Positions 49,480 through 58,597 of a DNA stretch of 64,000 nt are shown in pieces. The stretch is taken from NCBI GenBank assembly GCA_035341665.1, contig DAOQVR010000012.1:68557-132556 (forward strand). The letters are read 5' to 3'. Both the position numbers and the translations under genes were made by a program. A model generated the notes under the pieces. It saw only the letters and a program-made list of their open reading frames with translations. It was not told the origin of the DNA and did no database searches. Position 1 is the first letter of the stretch, and each line of letters begins with the position of its first letter. The stretch is from DAOQVR01 sp035341665 (GTDB lineage Bacteria; Chloroflexota; Anaerolineae; JAAYZQ01).

Positions 49480-52431
49480 ATGTACGCCACCGTCATCCTC
49501 ACACGCCCCACCCACCGCCGGCTCCGCCCTGGCTCCGAGCCCGTCCGCGAGCCGGGCTGGCGCACCCAGACATTCAGCTACCGCCTGGCGGGCCCGCTCC
49601 AGGAGCTGGCCCTGGTCGGCCACTTGGTCCGCGTGCCTCTCCAGGCCGGCTCTGCCCTGGGCGTCATCGCAGCCGTCGACCCGCTGCCCCCTCCCGGCCT
49701 GCCGCCCGAGGGCATCCGTGACCTTCTGGAGATCATCGACCCCCTGCCGGTGGTGACGGAGCAGCAGCTTGACCTGGCCCGCTGGATGGCCGGTGCCTAC
49801 CTCGCCCCCATCAGCCAGGCCCTCCGGCTGATGCTCCCACCCGGGCTCGAGGATCGGACCTTCGTCCTGGTCCAGAGCACACCCGGCCCGTCCGAGACAC
49901 TCTCCGCCCAGGAGGCCCGCCTCCTCGACCTGCTGAAGCGGGCTGGAGGCAAGCTCAAGCTCAGCACGCTTCTCCGCCGCCTGCCCGGCGACGAGGGCGA
50001 GGCCGCCTTCGACCGCCTCGCCGAGCGAGGGCTGGTCGAGTCGCGCTCGGCTCTCGTCCTGCCGCGCGCCGCACCACCCCGCCTCCAATACGCCAGCCTG
50101 CTCGCCGGCGAGCGCACGGTCGAGGCCGCCCTCCCACGCCTCGGCCACGCTTCGAAGCAGGCCGACCTGCTTCTCCTCCTGGCCCGCCAGGCCGACACCC
50201 CGCCAACGCTTGACCTGGTCTGCGCCCAGGCCGGATGCACGCCGGCGGCCCTGCAGCCCCTCGTCGAGCGCGGCTGGGTGCGCATCACCCCGCCCCGCAC
50301 GCTCCTGGTTGCCCTGCCCGGCTCGGACCAAGCCCCACCGGCCCTCGAGCGCGCGCCCAAGCAGGTCGCGCTCCTGGCGGCCCTCCGCGGGCAGCCTGGG
50401 CCGGTCGACCTGGCCCTCTTTCTTGCCGAGAACCCGGGCTCTTCCTCCGCCCTTCGCGAGCTGGAGAAGAAGGATCTCGTCCGGCGCATAGCAGAGCCTT
50501 CCCTGGTCCTCCTCGACCTGCCCCCGGAGCAGGTGCTCGACAGGGTCGTCGAGCTGCGGGGCGGTGAGAAGGAGCGCGTCCTGCTCGACGCGCTGCGCGG
50601 CTCGGCCGGCCGCGTCTGGGTGGGCGGGCTCTATGCCGAGACCGGCGCCGGCCTCGCGGCCCTGCAGCGCCTCGCCGCCCGCGGACTCGTCAGCCTGCAC
50701 ACCGGCGCCTCGGACCGCCCGCAGGCCCTCGCGCCCGCGCCCGCTCCCGACCTCTCCGCGGACCAGGAGGCTGCCTGGGCCGCGCTGCAGGCTCTCCTCG
50801 ATGCCGAGCCGGGTGCCTCCGAGCCCCGTTCCGTCCTCTTGCGCGGCGCCCCCGGCTCGGGCAAGGGCGAGCTTCTCCTGAGGGCCGTCGAGCAGACCCT
50901 CGCCGCGGGCCGGCGTGCCCTGGTTCTCGTCCCCGAAGTCAGCCTCACCGCCCAGGCGCTCCGGCGCTTCGAGGCCCGCTTCCCCCACCGCGTGGCCCTG
51001 CTGCACGGCCAACAGACCCTGGGGCAGCGCTACGACGCCTGGGACGCGGTGCGCCGCGGGCAGGCGGACGTCGTGATCGGCTCGCGCGCGGCTCTCTTCG
51101 CCCCGATCTCCCGCCTGGGACTTGTCGTCGTCGACGAGGCCCACGATCCCTCCTACAAGCAGCAGGACCCCTTCCCTCCACCCGCCTATCACGCCTGCGA
51201 CGTGGCGCTTGAGCTTGCCCGAGTCGCCGGCGCGGCGGCCGTCTACGCCACGCCGGTGCCTTCCGTGGAGATGGTGCAGCGCGCCGTAGACGGCGCCCTC
51301 CGCCTGGTCGACCTGCCGCCCCCCGTCCAGGCCCCCGCCTCCGGCGCCGCGACACCCGACCCCGGCCCGGCGCCGGTCCGCATCGTCGACCTGCGCCAGG
51401 AGCTCTTTGCCGGGAACCGTTCCATCTTCAGCCGCGCCCTCCGGCAGGTACTGTCCGACACGCTGGCCGCGGGCGAGCAGGCGATCCTCTTCCTCAACCG
51501 CCGCGGCAGCGCGACCTTCATCCTCTGCCGGGACTGCGGCTATGTGGCCCGCTGCCCCAGGTGCGGAATCCCCCTCGCGCTGCATCGCCCCCACCTCTCC
51601 TCTTCCGCCGGCCAACCGGCGGGCGGGCGGGACGCCGGCGCGGCACTCCTCTGTCACCGCTGCAACCACCGCGCACCCGCCCCCGAGACCTGTCCCCAAT
51701 GCGGGGGGCGGCGCATACGCCACTTCGGCCTGGGCACGGAGCGAGTCGAGGCCGACCTGCGCAGGCTCTTTCCTGCGGCGCGCCTGCTCCGCTGGGACGG
51801 CGACACGGCGGCCGGCGCCGATCCCGCGCAGTCCCTACGGCCCTTTCTCGATCACGCCGCCGACCTACTGATCGGCACGCAGGGCATCGCCAGGGGGCTC
51901 GACCTGCCCCCCGTCCGGCTGGTAGGCGTGATCTCGGCCGACACGGCCCTCAACCTGCCAGACCTCTATGCCGGCGAGCGCACCTTCCAGCTGCTCGCCC
52001 GCCTGGCGGCTCTGGCGGCCCCCGCCGCCCTTGGCGGGCAGGTCATCCTCCAGACCTACGACCCCGACCACCACGCCCTCCGCGCGGTCGCCGAGCACGA
52101 CCATGCCCTCTTCTACCGCAAAGAGCTCTCCGATCGGGCGCGTCTGGGCTATCCCCCCTTCGGCCGCCTCCTTGCGCTCGGCTTCCAGGACGCCGACCCT
52201 CTCCACTGCCGGGACGAGGCGAGCCGCCTGGCGCGCTGGCTGAAGCAAGAGATCCGGAGCAGCCCCCAGCCGGTGGACGTCATCGGCCCCGCCCCCTGCT
52301 TCTATGCCCAGGTCGCCGGGCGCTTCCGCTGGCAGATCATCCTCCGCGCTGCCTCTCCGGCCGACCTGCTGCGCGATGCGATCCTGCCTGCCGGCTGGCG
52401 CGTGGACGTCGATCCCATCGAGCTCCTCTAG
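49480..52431 (+). CDS. priA: Primosomal protein PriA, enlarged and with degenerate ATPase motifs
   Basis: This 983-residue PriA homologue restarts replication at stalled forks in its active form. The N-terminal 3'-DNA-binding domain is followed by an extra region of winged-helix-like repeats up to about residue 430. The helicase core has Walker A GAPGSGKG (456-463), with Gly463 where Thr/Ser is expected. Walker B is VVVDEAH (549-555). Motif VI QVAGRAGR is replaced by RLAALAAP (841-848), losing both arginine fingers. The zinc-binding CRDCG ... CPRC and CHRC ... CPQC clusters are intact. It is probably unable to unwind DNA, as reported for actinobacterial PriA. It starts with ATG at 49480, 20 bp after the MEMO gene. 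Confidence 0.9.
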   Translation: MYATVILTRPTHRRLRPGSEPVREPGWRTQTFSYRLAGPLQELALVGHLVRVPLQAGSALGVIAAVDPLPPPGLPPEGIRDLLEIIDPLPVVTEQQLDLARWMAGAYLAPISQALRLMLPPGLEDRTFVLVQSTPGPSETLSAQEARLLDLLKRAGGKLKLSTLLRRLPGDEGEAAFDRLAERGLVESRSALVLPRAAPPRLQYASLLAGERTVEAALPRLGHASKQADLLLLLARQADTPPTLDLVCAQAGCTPAALQPLVERGWVRITPPRTLLVALPGSDQAPPALERAPKQVALLAALRGQPGPVDLALFLAENPGSSSALRELEKKDLVRRIAEPSLVLLDLPPEQVLDRVVELRGGEKERVLLDALRGSAGRVWVGGLYAETGAGLAALQRLAARGLVSLHTGASDRPQALAPAPAPDLSADQEAAWAALQALLDAEPGASEPRSVLLRGAPGSGKGELLLRAVEQTLAAGRRALVLVPEVSLTAQALRRFEARFPHRVALLHGQQTLGQRYDAWDAVRRGQADVVIGSRAALFAPISRLGLVVVDEAHDPSYKQQDPFPPPAYHACDVALELARVAGAAAVYATPVPSVEMVQRAVDGALRLVDLPPPVQAPASGAATPDPGPAPVRIVDLRQELFAGNRSIFSRALRQVLSDTLAAGEQAILFLNRRGSATFILCRDCGYVARCPRCGIPLALHRPHLSSSAGQPAGGRDAGAALLCHRCNHRAPAPETCPQCGGRRIRHFGLGTERVEADLRRLFPAARLLRWDGDTAAGADPAQSLRPFLDHAADLLIGTQGIARGLDLPPVRLVGVISADTALNLPDLYAGERTFQLLARLAALAAPAALGGQVILQTYDPDHHALRAVAEHDHALFYRKELSDRARLGYPPFGRLLALGFQDADPLHCRDEASRLARWLKQEIRSSPQPVDVIGPAPCFYAQVAGRFRWQIILRAASPADLLRDAILPAGWRVDVDPIELL

Positions 52432-52460
52432 CCGGCCCAGAGTCTGCCCCGCGCTCTCTC

Positions 52461-52489
52461 TTGCCGCGCACCGTCTGCTGGTGTATAAT
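52461..52489 (+). promoter_or_regulatory. Promoter of the mre-min operon
   Basis: TTGCCG (52461-52466), a 17-bp spacer and a perfect TATAAT (52484-52489), 58 bases before mreB. Confidence 0.78.
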
Positions 52490-52547
52490 CGGCCCCGTCC
52501 GGAGCTCGCCCGGGCGCACATGACTGCCGTCAAGAAAGGGCAATGCC

Positions 52548-53609
52548 GTGTTCAGTCTCACGAACTTTATCCTGGGGCTCTTCTCACAGGATGTCGGAAT
52601 CGACCTGGGTACTGCCAACACCCTGGTCAATGTGCGCCACAAGGGCATTGTCATCAACGAGCCCTCGGTCGTCGCCATCGAGAAAAAGACCAAGAAGGTG
52701 CTCGCCATCGGCCTCGACGCCAAGGAAATGATCGGCCGCACACCCGGCGACATCATTGCCATCCGCCCCCTCCGCGACGGAGTCATCTCCGACTTTGACG
52801 TCACCGAGCGCATGCTGCACTACTTCATCAAAAAGGTCCACGACCAGGCAATGCTGCCCTTTGCGCGCCCCAGGGTGGTCGTCGGCATCCCCTCCGGCGT
52901 CACCGAGGTCGAGAAGCGGGCTGTGCACGACGCCTCGCTCTCTGCCGGAGCCCGCGCCGCTTTCCTGATCGAGGAGCCCATGGCGGCCGCCATCGGCGCC
53001 GGCCTGCCCGTCACCGAGTCGCTCGGGAGCATGATCGTCGACATCGGCGGCGGGACGACCGAGGTCGCCGTGATCTCGCTCGGCGGCATCGTCGTCAGCC
53101 GCAGCCTGCGCATCGCCGGCGACGAGCTCGACGACGACATCATCCAGTACTGCCGCCAGAAGTACAACCTGCTCATCGGAGAGCGCATGGCTGAGCGCAC
53201 CAAGGTCACGATCGGCTCGGCCTACCCGCTGCAGAAAGAGCAGACCATGACCGTCAAGGGCCGCAACCTGATCACCGGCCTGCCCGAGTCGATTGAGCTG
53301 AGCAGTGTCGAGGTCCGCGAGGCGCTCTCCGGCTCCGTCCAGCTGATCGTCGACATGGTGCGGGAGTCCCTGGACGACACGCCCCCTGAGCTAATCGCCG
53401 ACCTGATGGAGCAGGGTATCGCGGTCGCCGGGGGCGGTGCGCTGCTGCAGGGGCTCGCCGAGCGCTTCTCCGAGGAGACCAAGATGCGCGTCTTTGTGGC
53501 CGACGAGCCGATGACCTGCGTGGCGCGCGGTGCCGGCAAGGTGCTCGAAGACCTGGACCGTCTCCACAAGGTGCTGGCGAGCCTCCAGCGAGGGAGCACC
53601 GTCCACTAA
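52548..53609 (+). CDS. mreB: Rod-shape determining actin homologue MreB
   Basis: This 353-residue bacterial actin polymerises on the inner membrane and guides lateral cell-wall synthesis. The amphipathic N-terminus MFSLTNFILGLFSQ precedes the ATP-binding motifs DVGIDLGTANTLV, VDIGGGTTEVAVISLGG and AVAGGGALLQGL. VVVGIPSGVTEVEKRAV and LIEEPMAAAIGAGLP are also family hallmarks. The start is GTG 52548, with AAAGGG upstream. It is the first gene of a nine-gene shape and division operon. Confidence 0.97.
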   Translation: MFSLTNFILGLFSQDVGIDLGTANTLVNVRHKGIVINEPSVVAIEKKTKKVLAIGLDAKEMIGRTPGDIIAIRPLRDGVISDFDVTERMLHYFIKKVHDQAMLPFARPRVVVGIPSGVTEVEKRAVHDASLSAGARAAFLIEEPMAAAIGAGLPVTESLGSMIVDIGGGTTEVAVISLGGIVVSRSLRIAGDELDDDIIQYCRQKYNLLIGERMAERTKVTIGSAYPLQKEQTMTVKGRNLITGLPESIELSSVEVREALSGSVQLIVDMVRESLDDTPPELIADLMEQGIAVAGGGALLQGLAERFSEETKMRVFVADEPMTCVARGAGKVLEDLDRLHKVLASLQRGSTVH

Positions 53610-53621
53610 CGGGCCTGGCCC

Positions 53622-54443
53622 ATGACCCGGAAACGCCTGCGCAGCCTGCTTCCCTTTCTCCTCTTCTTTCTGGCCCTCGCCGGCTTTGTCCTGCACCGCG
53701 TCGGCTGGCTCGAGCCGGTGGAGAAGCTGGTCGTCCAGGTCTCGGCGCCCATCCAGGGGGGCATCACCGCGCTGCTCGACCGAGCCGGCGCGCTCACACA
53801 GACGGCCCGCGACCTGCAGGACCTGCGCGCGCGCACCGAAGAGCTGGAGGCGGAGAACGCCCGCCTCCTGCTGGAGAACGTCCGCCTGCGAGAGGTGCAG
53901 GTTGAGGCGACGCTCTGCCGCGACCTGTTGTCTTTTGCCCAGGAGAGGCAGGCCTTTGACCTGTCTGGCGCCCACGTCACGGCGCGCGTCATCGGCCTTG
54001 ACCCCAGCAACCTGGAGCGCTACCTCCTCCTGGATGCGGGAGAGGATGCGGGAGTGCAGCGAAACATGCCGGTGGTGACAGAGCGCGGATTGGTGGGTCG
54101 CATCGTCGAGGTGGGGCCTCGCTGGTCGAGGGTTCTCCTGATCATCGACGTGAGCAGCTCCGTCAACGCCCTGACCCAGAGCACACGCGCCTCCGGCCTG
54201 GTACAGGGCCAGCCCGACGGCTCGCTCTTGATGCGCGATATACCCCAGGCCGACTCGATGAGCGTGGGCGACACGGTCTTTACCTCCGGCCTGGGGGGCA
54301 GCTTCCCCCGGCAGATCCTGATCGGGCAGGTCACGGGCGTGCTGCGCAAGGACTCGGACCTCTACCAGACGGCGACCGTCGAGCCCACCGTCGACTTCTC
54401 CCACCTCGAGTCCGTGCTGGTCGTGACGGGCTTTGCGCAGTGA
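53622..54443 (+). CDS. mreC: Cell-shape protein MreC
   Basis: This is a 273-residue bitopic membrane protein. It has one N-terminal transmembrane helix (about 7-25), a coiled coil (about 60-95, DLRARTEELEAENARLLLENVRLREVQ) and the double beta-barrel periplasmic domain (VIGLDPSNLERYLLLDAGEDAGVQRNMPVV). It links MreB/MreD to PBP2. The ATG at 53622 is 12 bp after mreB, and its stop overlaps the mreD start. Confidence 0.94.
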   Translation: MTRKRLRSLLPFLLFFLALAGFVLHRVGWLEPVEKLVVQVSAPIQGGITALLDRAGALTQTARDLQDLRARTEELEAENARLLLENVRLREVQVEATLCRDLLSFAQERQAFDLSGAHVTARVIGLDPSNLERYLLLDAGEDAGVQRNMPVVTERGLVGRIVEVGPRWSRVLLIIDVSSSVNALTQSTRASGLVQGQPDGSLLMRDIPQADSMSVGDTVFTSGLGGSFPRQILIGQVTGVLRKDSDLYQTATVEPTVDFSHLESVLVVTGFAQ

Positions 54444-54940
54444 CTCTCTACCTGGTCGTGCCTGCCCTCTTCCTCGCCGTGGTGCTGCAGGCAAGCGCCA
54501 TGCCTCACCTGCGCGTCTGGGGGGTCTTCCCCGACCTCCCGCTGGTCCTCGTCGTGACCTGGAGCCTGCTCCAGGGGCCCCGCGGAGGGCTCGTCTGGGG
54601 GCTGATCGCCGGCCTCTTCGTCGACCTCCTCTCCGGCACCCCGGCCGGCGCCGCCACGCTCGCCCTTGGGGCGGTCGGCTTCCTCGCCGGCCAGGCCAGG
54701 CGGACCGCCATTCGCACGCAGCTGCTGCTCCCCATGCTCGTGGTCGTCGCCTCCACGCTCCTATACGATCTGATCCTGCTCCTCGGGATGCAGCTCTCCG
54801 GGCGCACCGTGCTCTGGCTGGAAACCCTGGGGCGGATCGTCCTCCCCTCGGCGCTCCTCAACCTGCTTTTGCTGATCGCCCTCTACTTCCCCCTGCGCGC
54901 CCTGCACCGGCGCGTCGCGGCTCAGGCGATAGGGTGGTAG
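54440..54940 (+). CDS. mreD: Cell-shape membrane protein MreD
   Basis: This is a 166-residue integral membrane protein with five or six helices. The segments PHLRVWGVFPDLPLVLVVTWSLLQGPRGGLVWGLIAGLFVDLLSG are typical MreD. The GTG start at 54440 overlaps the mreC stop TGA. It is recognised by topology, length and position as much as by sequence. Confidence 0.9.
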   Translation: MTLYLVVPALFLAVVLQASAMPHLRVWGVFPDLPLVLVVTWSLLQGPRGGLVWGLIAGLFVDLLSGTPAGAATLALGAVGFLAGQARRTAIRTQLLLPMLVVVASTLLYDLILLLGMQLSGRTVLWLETLGRIVLPSALLNLLLLIALYFPLRALHRRVAAQAIGW

Positions 54941-54941
54941 C

Positions 54942-56921
54942 GTGATCAACCAGCGCAAGGCGCCGCACGACTGGCGGCTCACTGCCTACCGCGGCCTTCT
55001 CCTGTTGGCCCTTCTGGTCCTGCTTGGCCAGCTCGGCCGCCTCCAGGTCGTGCAGGGCGCCGAGTATCAGCAGGCCGCCGACGTGAACCGCTTCCGCCTG
55101 GCCGCCGATCCCGCCCCTCGAGGAGTGATCTACGACCGGCGCGGATTCCAGCTGGTGCGCAACCTCCCGCTCCTCTCGGTGGCCATCGTTCCCGCCTACC
55201 TGCCGGAGGATCCGCAGGAGCGTCTGGGCCTGCTGACCAGGCTGGCCGGCCTGCTCGACCTCCGGCTGCGTCCCCCGCTCCACGAGGGCCGCGACTCCGC
55301 CGCCGAGGCCGCCTCCTCCGGCGCCCCCTTGCTCGAGGTCCTGGAGGAGGCCGCGCTCGCTCCCTACAGCCCCGTCAGGATCAAGTCGGAGGTGACCCGC
55401 GAGGTGGCCCTTCTCCTGGACGAGCAGCACCTCGACTGGCCGGGCGTGCTGATCCAGGTCGACTCGGAGCGCGAGTACATCCATGGCGCCGTCACCTCCC
55501 ACGTGCTGGGCTTCACCGGCCCCGTGCCGGCGGACCAGGCCGATTCCTATAAGGAACGGGGCTACAACCCCAACGTCGACTCGGTCGGCCTCACGGGGGT
55601 CGAGTACGCCTTCGAGAAGGACCTGCGCGGGCAGAATGGCCAGAAGCTGGTCGAGGTGGATGTCGCCGGCCGCGAGGTGCGCACCGTCGGCGAGCCGCAG
55701 CCCGCCCTGCCCGGCTACAACCTGCGGCTCACCCTCGACCTCGACCTTCAGACCAAGATCACGGAATTGCTGAGCCAACAGCTCAAGGCACTCGGCAAGA
55801 AACAGGGCGTCGTCATCGCCCTGGACCCCCAGACGGGCCAGGTGCTCGCCATGGTCTCCCTGCCCGCCTACGACAACAACCTCTTCACCGGGGGCATCTC
55901 GACCGAAGAGCTGCGCGCCCTCCAGCGCGATCCGGCTCGCCCCCTCGTCAACCATGCCATCTCCAGCATGCTGCCCCCCGGCTCGACCTACAAGCTGGTT
56001 GTAGCCTCCGCCGGGCTCGAAGAGGGCGTCGTCAATAGTGGCACCGTCCTCCACTGCGGTGGGATTCTCTGGCTGCCCAATCGCTACTACCCTGAAGATC
56101 CCAGCCTGGCCCAGCCTTTCTACTGCTGGATACACACCGAGTACGGGGGGAGCCACGGCTCCTTGAGCATCGTCTCCGCGCTCGGCCAATCGTGCGACAA
56201 CTTTTTCTACCAGCTGGGAGGTGGCTACCGCACCTACTTCGAGGGCCTGGGCGTCGAGAGGATCGGCCAATATGCGGAGCTCTTTGGCATGGGCGCACTC
56301 AGCGGCATCGACCTGCCCGGCGAGACCACCGGCCTGGTCCCCAGTCCCAAGTGGAAGCGCGCCAACTACCGCGAGAGCTGGACCACCGGCGACACCTACA
56401 ACATGTCGATCGGCCAGGGCTACGTGCTCTCCACGCCGCTCCAGATGGTCAACCTGGCAGCCACGGTCGCCAACGGCGGCACCCTTTACCGCCCGCAGGT
56501 CGTGAACGAGGTCCTCGACTCAGAGGGCCAGGTCGTCCGCGCCTTCGCGCCCGACGTGATCCGCACCGTGCCCGTGTCGGCCGACAACCTGGCCATCGTC
56601 CGCCAGGGCATGCGCGCCGCCGTCGTCGGGTCCGGCGCAACCGCCTATGAGCTGCGCTCCGTCAAGGTAGCCGCCGCCGGCAAGACCGGCACGGCCGAGT
56701 TCTTCGAGGACCGCAACAAGGATGGCCTCCCCGACCGCGACAGCGAGGGGCACCTTCCGACCCACGCCTGGTTCGTCGGTTTCGCCCCCTTCGACGACCC
56801 CGAGATAGCGCTGGTTGTTTTCATCTATGGCGGCGGGCAGGGCTCCGCCGCGGCGGTCCCCGTGGGACGTGACATCTTCGCCTACTACTTCGGCCGGGAC
56901 CGCGTCAAGGAGTCGCCATGA
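54942..56921 (+). CDS. mrdA: Penicillin-binding protein 2 (elongasome transpeptidase)
   Basis: This is a 659-residue class B PBP cross-linking lateral peptidoglycan. One N-terminal transmembrane helix (about 17-37) and the pedestal domain (RGVIYDRRGFQLVRNLP, GFTGPVPADQ, GLTGVEYAFEKDLRG) precede the transpeptidase domain. That domain has the active-site S348-T-Y-K351, S417-C-D419 and K581-T-G583. The SxD rather than SxN form is usual for PBP2. GTG at 54942 starts directly after mreD. Its stop overlaps the start of the C39-like gene. Confidence 0.95.
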   Translation: MINQRKAPHDWRLTAYRGLLLLALLVLLGQLGRLQVVQGAEYQQAADVNRFRLAADPAPRGVIYDRRGFQLVRNLPLLSVAIVPAYLPEDPQERLGLLTRLAGLLDLRLRPPLHEGRDSAAEAASSGAPLLEVLEEAALAPYSPVRIKSEVTREVALLLDEQHLDWPGVLIQVDSEREYIHGAVTSHVLGFTGPVPADQADSYKERGYNPNVDSVGLTGVEYAFEKDLRGQNGQKLVEVDVAGREVRTVGEPQPALPGYNLRLTLDLDLQTKITELLSQQLKALGKKQGVVIALDPQTGQVLAMVSLPAYDNNLFTGGISTEELRALQRDPARPLVNHAISSMLPPGSTYKLVVASAGLEEGVVNSGTVLHCGGILWLPNRYYPEDPSLAQPFYCWIHTEYGGSHGSLSIVSALGQSCDNFFYQLGGGYRTYFEGLGVERIGQYAELFGMGALSGIDLPGETTGLVPSPKWKRANYRESWTTGDTYNMSIGQGYVLSTPLQMVNLAATVANGGTLYRPQVVNEVLDSEGQVVRAFAPDVIRTVPVSADNLAIVRQGMRAAVVGSGATAYELRSVKVAAAGKTGTAEFFEDRNKDGLPDRDSEGHLPTHAWFVGFAPFDDPEIALVVFIYGGGQGSAAAVPVGRDIFAYYFGRDRVKESP

Positions 56922-57901
56922 TCAAGGAGAACAAGAGGCGCCGGCCTTTGCCGGCCATCATCTGGATACCGCTGCTCGGGGCCATCGCCATCCTCGCCGT
57001 CTGCGCCCTGCTCGCCCTCTCTCTCTGGGAGAGGGCCACGCAGGTCGAGGCGCTCGAGGCGCAGGTCGCCTCCCTGCAGACCGAGCGCCTCTCGCTCGAG
57101 TCGCGCCTCGGCCTCCTCCAGGACTCGGCCACCGCGGCTGAGCAGAGGCTCGCCGCGCTGGAGGCCAACGATCCCGCCCAGCAACTGGCCGCCCTCCAGC
57201 AGGCCGTCGACGCCGCCAACGGCACGCAGCAGGTCGACGACCTGCGCGCCGCCCTCGCCTCCGTCCAGGAGCAGATCGACGGCTTCCAGACTGGCCTGGA
57301 CAACCTGGCGGCCCGCCTCGATGGCCTGCCGGGCAGCGCCGTGCTGCTTCCCTCCGCGGCACGCATCGAGGTCGCGCCCCAGAAACAGGCGCACAACCTC
57401 TCGTGCGAGTCCTCCGCCGCCTCCATGGCGGCGCAGTACCACGGCGTCGACCTGACCGAAGCCGTCATCCTGGCGTCCCTTCCGCCGAACGACAACCCGC
57501 ACCTCGGCTTTCGCGGCAACGTCGACGGCCCGACCGGCGGCATTGTCGACTATGGCGTCTATGCCGGGCCGGTCAAGGCCGTGCTCGACGCGCGGGGCCT
57601 CTCCGCCCTCCCCGTCTCCGGCGGGCTGGACGGCATTCGCGCGGCCATCGCCCGCGGCAACCCGGTCATCGCCTGGGTGACCTACCAGCTGGCCGCCGCG
57701 ACCCCGGTGGTAGAGACGATCGGCGGCGCGCAGGTAACCCTCGTGCCCAACCAGCACGTCGTCGTCGTCACCGGCTACGACGCCGGTGGCGTCTCGGCCA
57801 ACGATCCCTGGACCGGTCAGGAGGCCTATTACCTCAACGCCGACTTTGAGCGCGCGATGGGCTACTTCGGTGACATGGCCCTCGAAGTCACCCTGCCCTG
57901 A
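56918..57901 (+). CDS. Membrane-anchored coiled-coil protein with a C39-like peptidase domain
   Basis: This is a 327-residue protein of unknown function inside the mre-min operon. It has one transmembrane helix (about 13-36), a coiled coil (about 40-140, VEALEAQVASLQTERLSLESRL and similar) and a C-terminal C39_2 papain-like domain. The apparent catalytic set is Cys163 (NLSCESSAASMAAQYHG), His280 (NQHVVVVTGYD) and Asn295 or Asp296 (SANDPWTG). The domain should lie outside the membrane. Its start overlaps the mrdA stop (ATGA) and minC follows 12 bp later, so it is expressed with the shape and division genes. Wall-associated protein processing or binding is possible. Confidence 0.82.
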   Translation: MIKENKRRRPLPAIIWIPLLGAIAILAVCALLALSLWERATQVEALEAQVASLQTERLSLESRLGLLQDSATAAEQRLAALEANDPAQQLAALQQAVDAANGTQQVDDLRAALASVQEQIDGFQTGLDNLAARLDGLPGSAVLLPSAARIEVAPQKQAHNLSCESSAASMAAQYHGVDLTEAVILASLPPNDNPHLGFRGNVDGPTGGIVDYGVYAGPVKAVLDARGLSALPVSGGLDGIRAAIARGNPVIAWVTYQLAAATPVVETIGGAQVTLVPNQHVVVVTGYDAGGVSANDPWTGQEAYYLNADFERAMGYFGDMALEVTLP

Positions 57902-57913
57902 CGCCGGAGGTCA

Positions 57914-58597
57914 ATGCCTGTGGACGAGTCGATCCTGATCAAAGGCACCCGCGACGGCCTGATCGTCACCCTTGGCGACGGCCCGCTCGATGCCGTCCTC
58001 GCTGCCCTCGAAGAGCGCCTGGCGGCCCGGCCTGCCTTCTTCCTGGGGGGCCGCGCAGCCGTCAAGGTCCTCGACCGCCCTCTGTCGCCCGAGGACCTGC
58101 ACGCGATCGGGGCCGTCTTTCAGAGGGTCGGCATGAGCATCTGGGCGGTCGACGGCAGCCATCCGGCCACCGTAGAGTCGGCCGGCGAGCTTGGCCTCGA
58201 GACCTCCCTGGCTGCGCCCGTCTCCCGGGAGGGCCCTGCCCAGGAGCCGATGAGCCACCGCGAGCTGCCCGGCATTGTCGTGCGCCGCACCCTCCGCGCC
58301 GGCCAGGAGATCGAGTATGCCGGGCACGTCACCCTGATCGGCGACGTCAATCCCGGCGCCGAAGTGATCGCCGGCGGCGACGTCGTCGTCTGGGGCAAGC
58401 TGCGCGGCGTCGTCTACGCCGGGGCGCTGGGAGACGACTCGGCCGTCGTCTGCGCACTCCAGCTCGCCCCCGGTCAGATCCGCATCGGGTCCTTCATCGC
58501 GACTCCCCCCGATCGCGCCCGGCCGCCCAAGGCGCCCGAACAGGCCAGCGTGCAGGGCGGCACCATCGTGGTCGACCGCTGGGATAGGGGAACATGA
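57914..58597 (+). CDS. minC: Septum site-determining protein MinC
   Basis: This 227-residue inhibitor of FtsZ assembly is positioned by MinD. The N-terminal domain (about 1-100) is divergent. The C-terminal beta-helix domain is clear: VVRRTLRAGQEIEYAGHVTLIGDVNPGAEVIAGGDVVVWGKLRGVVYAGALGDDSAVVCALQL, then IRIG. The ATG at 57914 follows GGAGG. Its stop overlaps the minD start. Confidence 0.94.
   Translation: MPVDESILIKGTRDGLIVTLGDGPLDAVLAALEERLAARPAFFLGGRAAVKVLDRPLSPEDLHAIGAVFQRVGMSIWAVDGSHPATVESAGELGLETSLAAPVSREGPAQEPMSHRELPGIVVRRTLRAGQEIEYAGHVTLIGDVNPGAEVIAGGDVVVWGKLRGVVYAGALGDDSAVVCALQLAPGQIRIGSFIATPPDRARPPKAPEQASVQGGTIVVDRWDRGT

Noticed and set aside
49456..51723. 755-codon open frame on the minus strand opposite priA
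   Set aside because: It has no domain, no plausible start region and a biased Gly/Glu/Arg composition. It arises from third-position GC bias of priA.
54858..56270. 470-codon minus-strand frame opposite mrdA
   Set aside because: It is a shadow of the PBP2 gene. The Gln/Gly/Val-rich translation has no recognisable motif.
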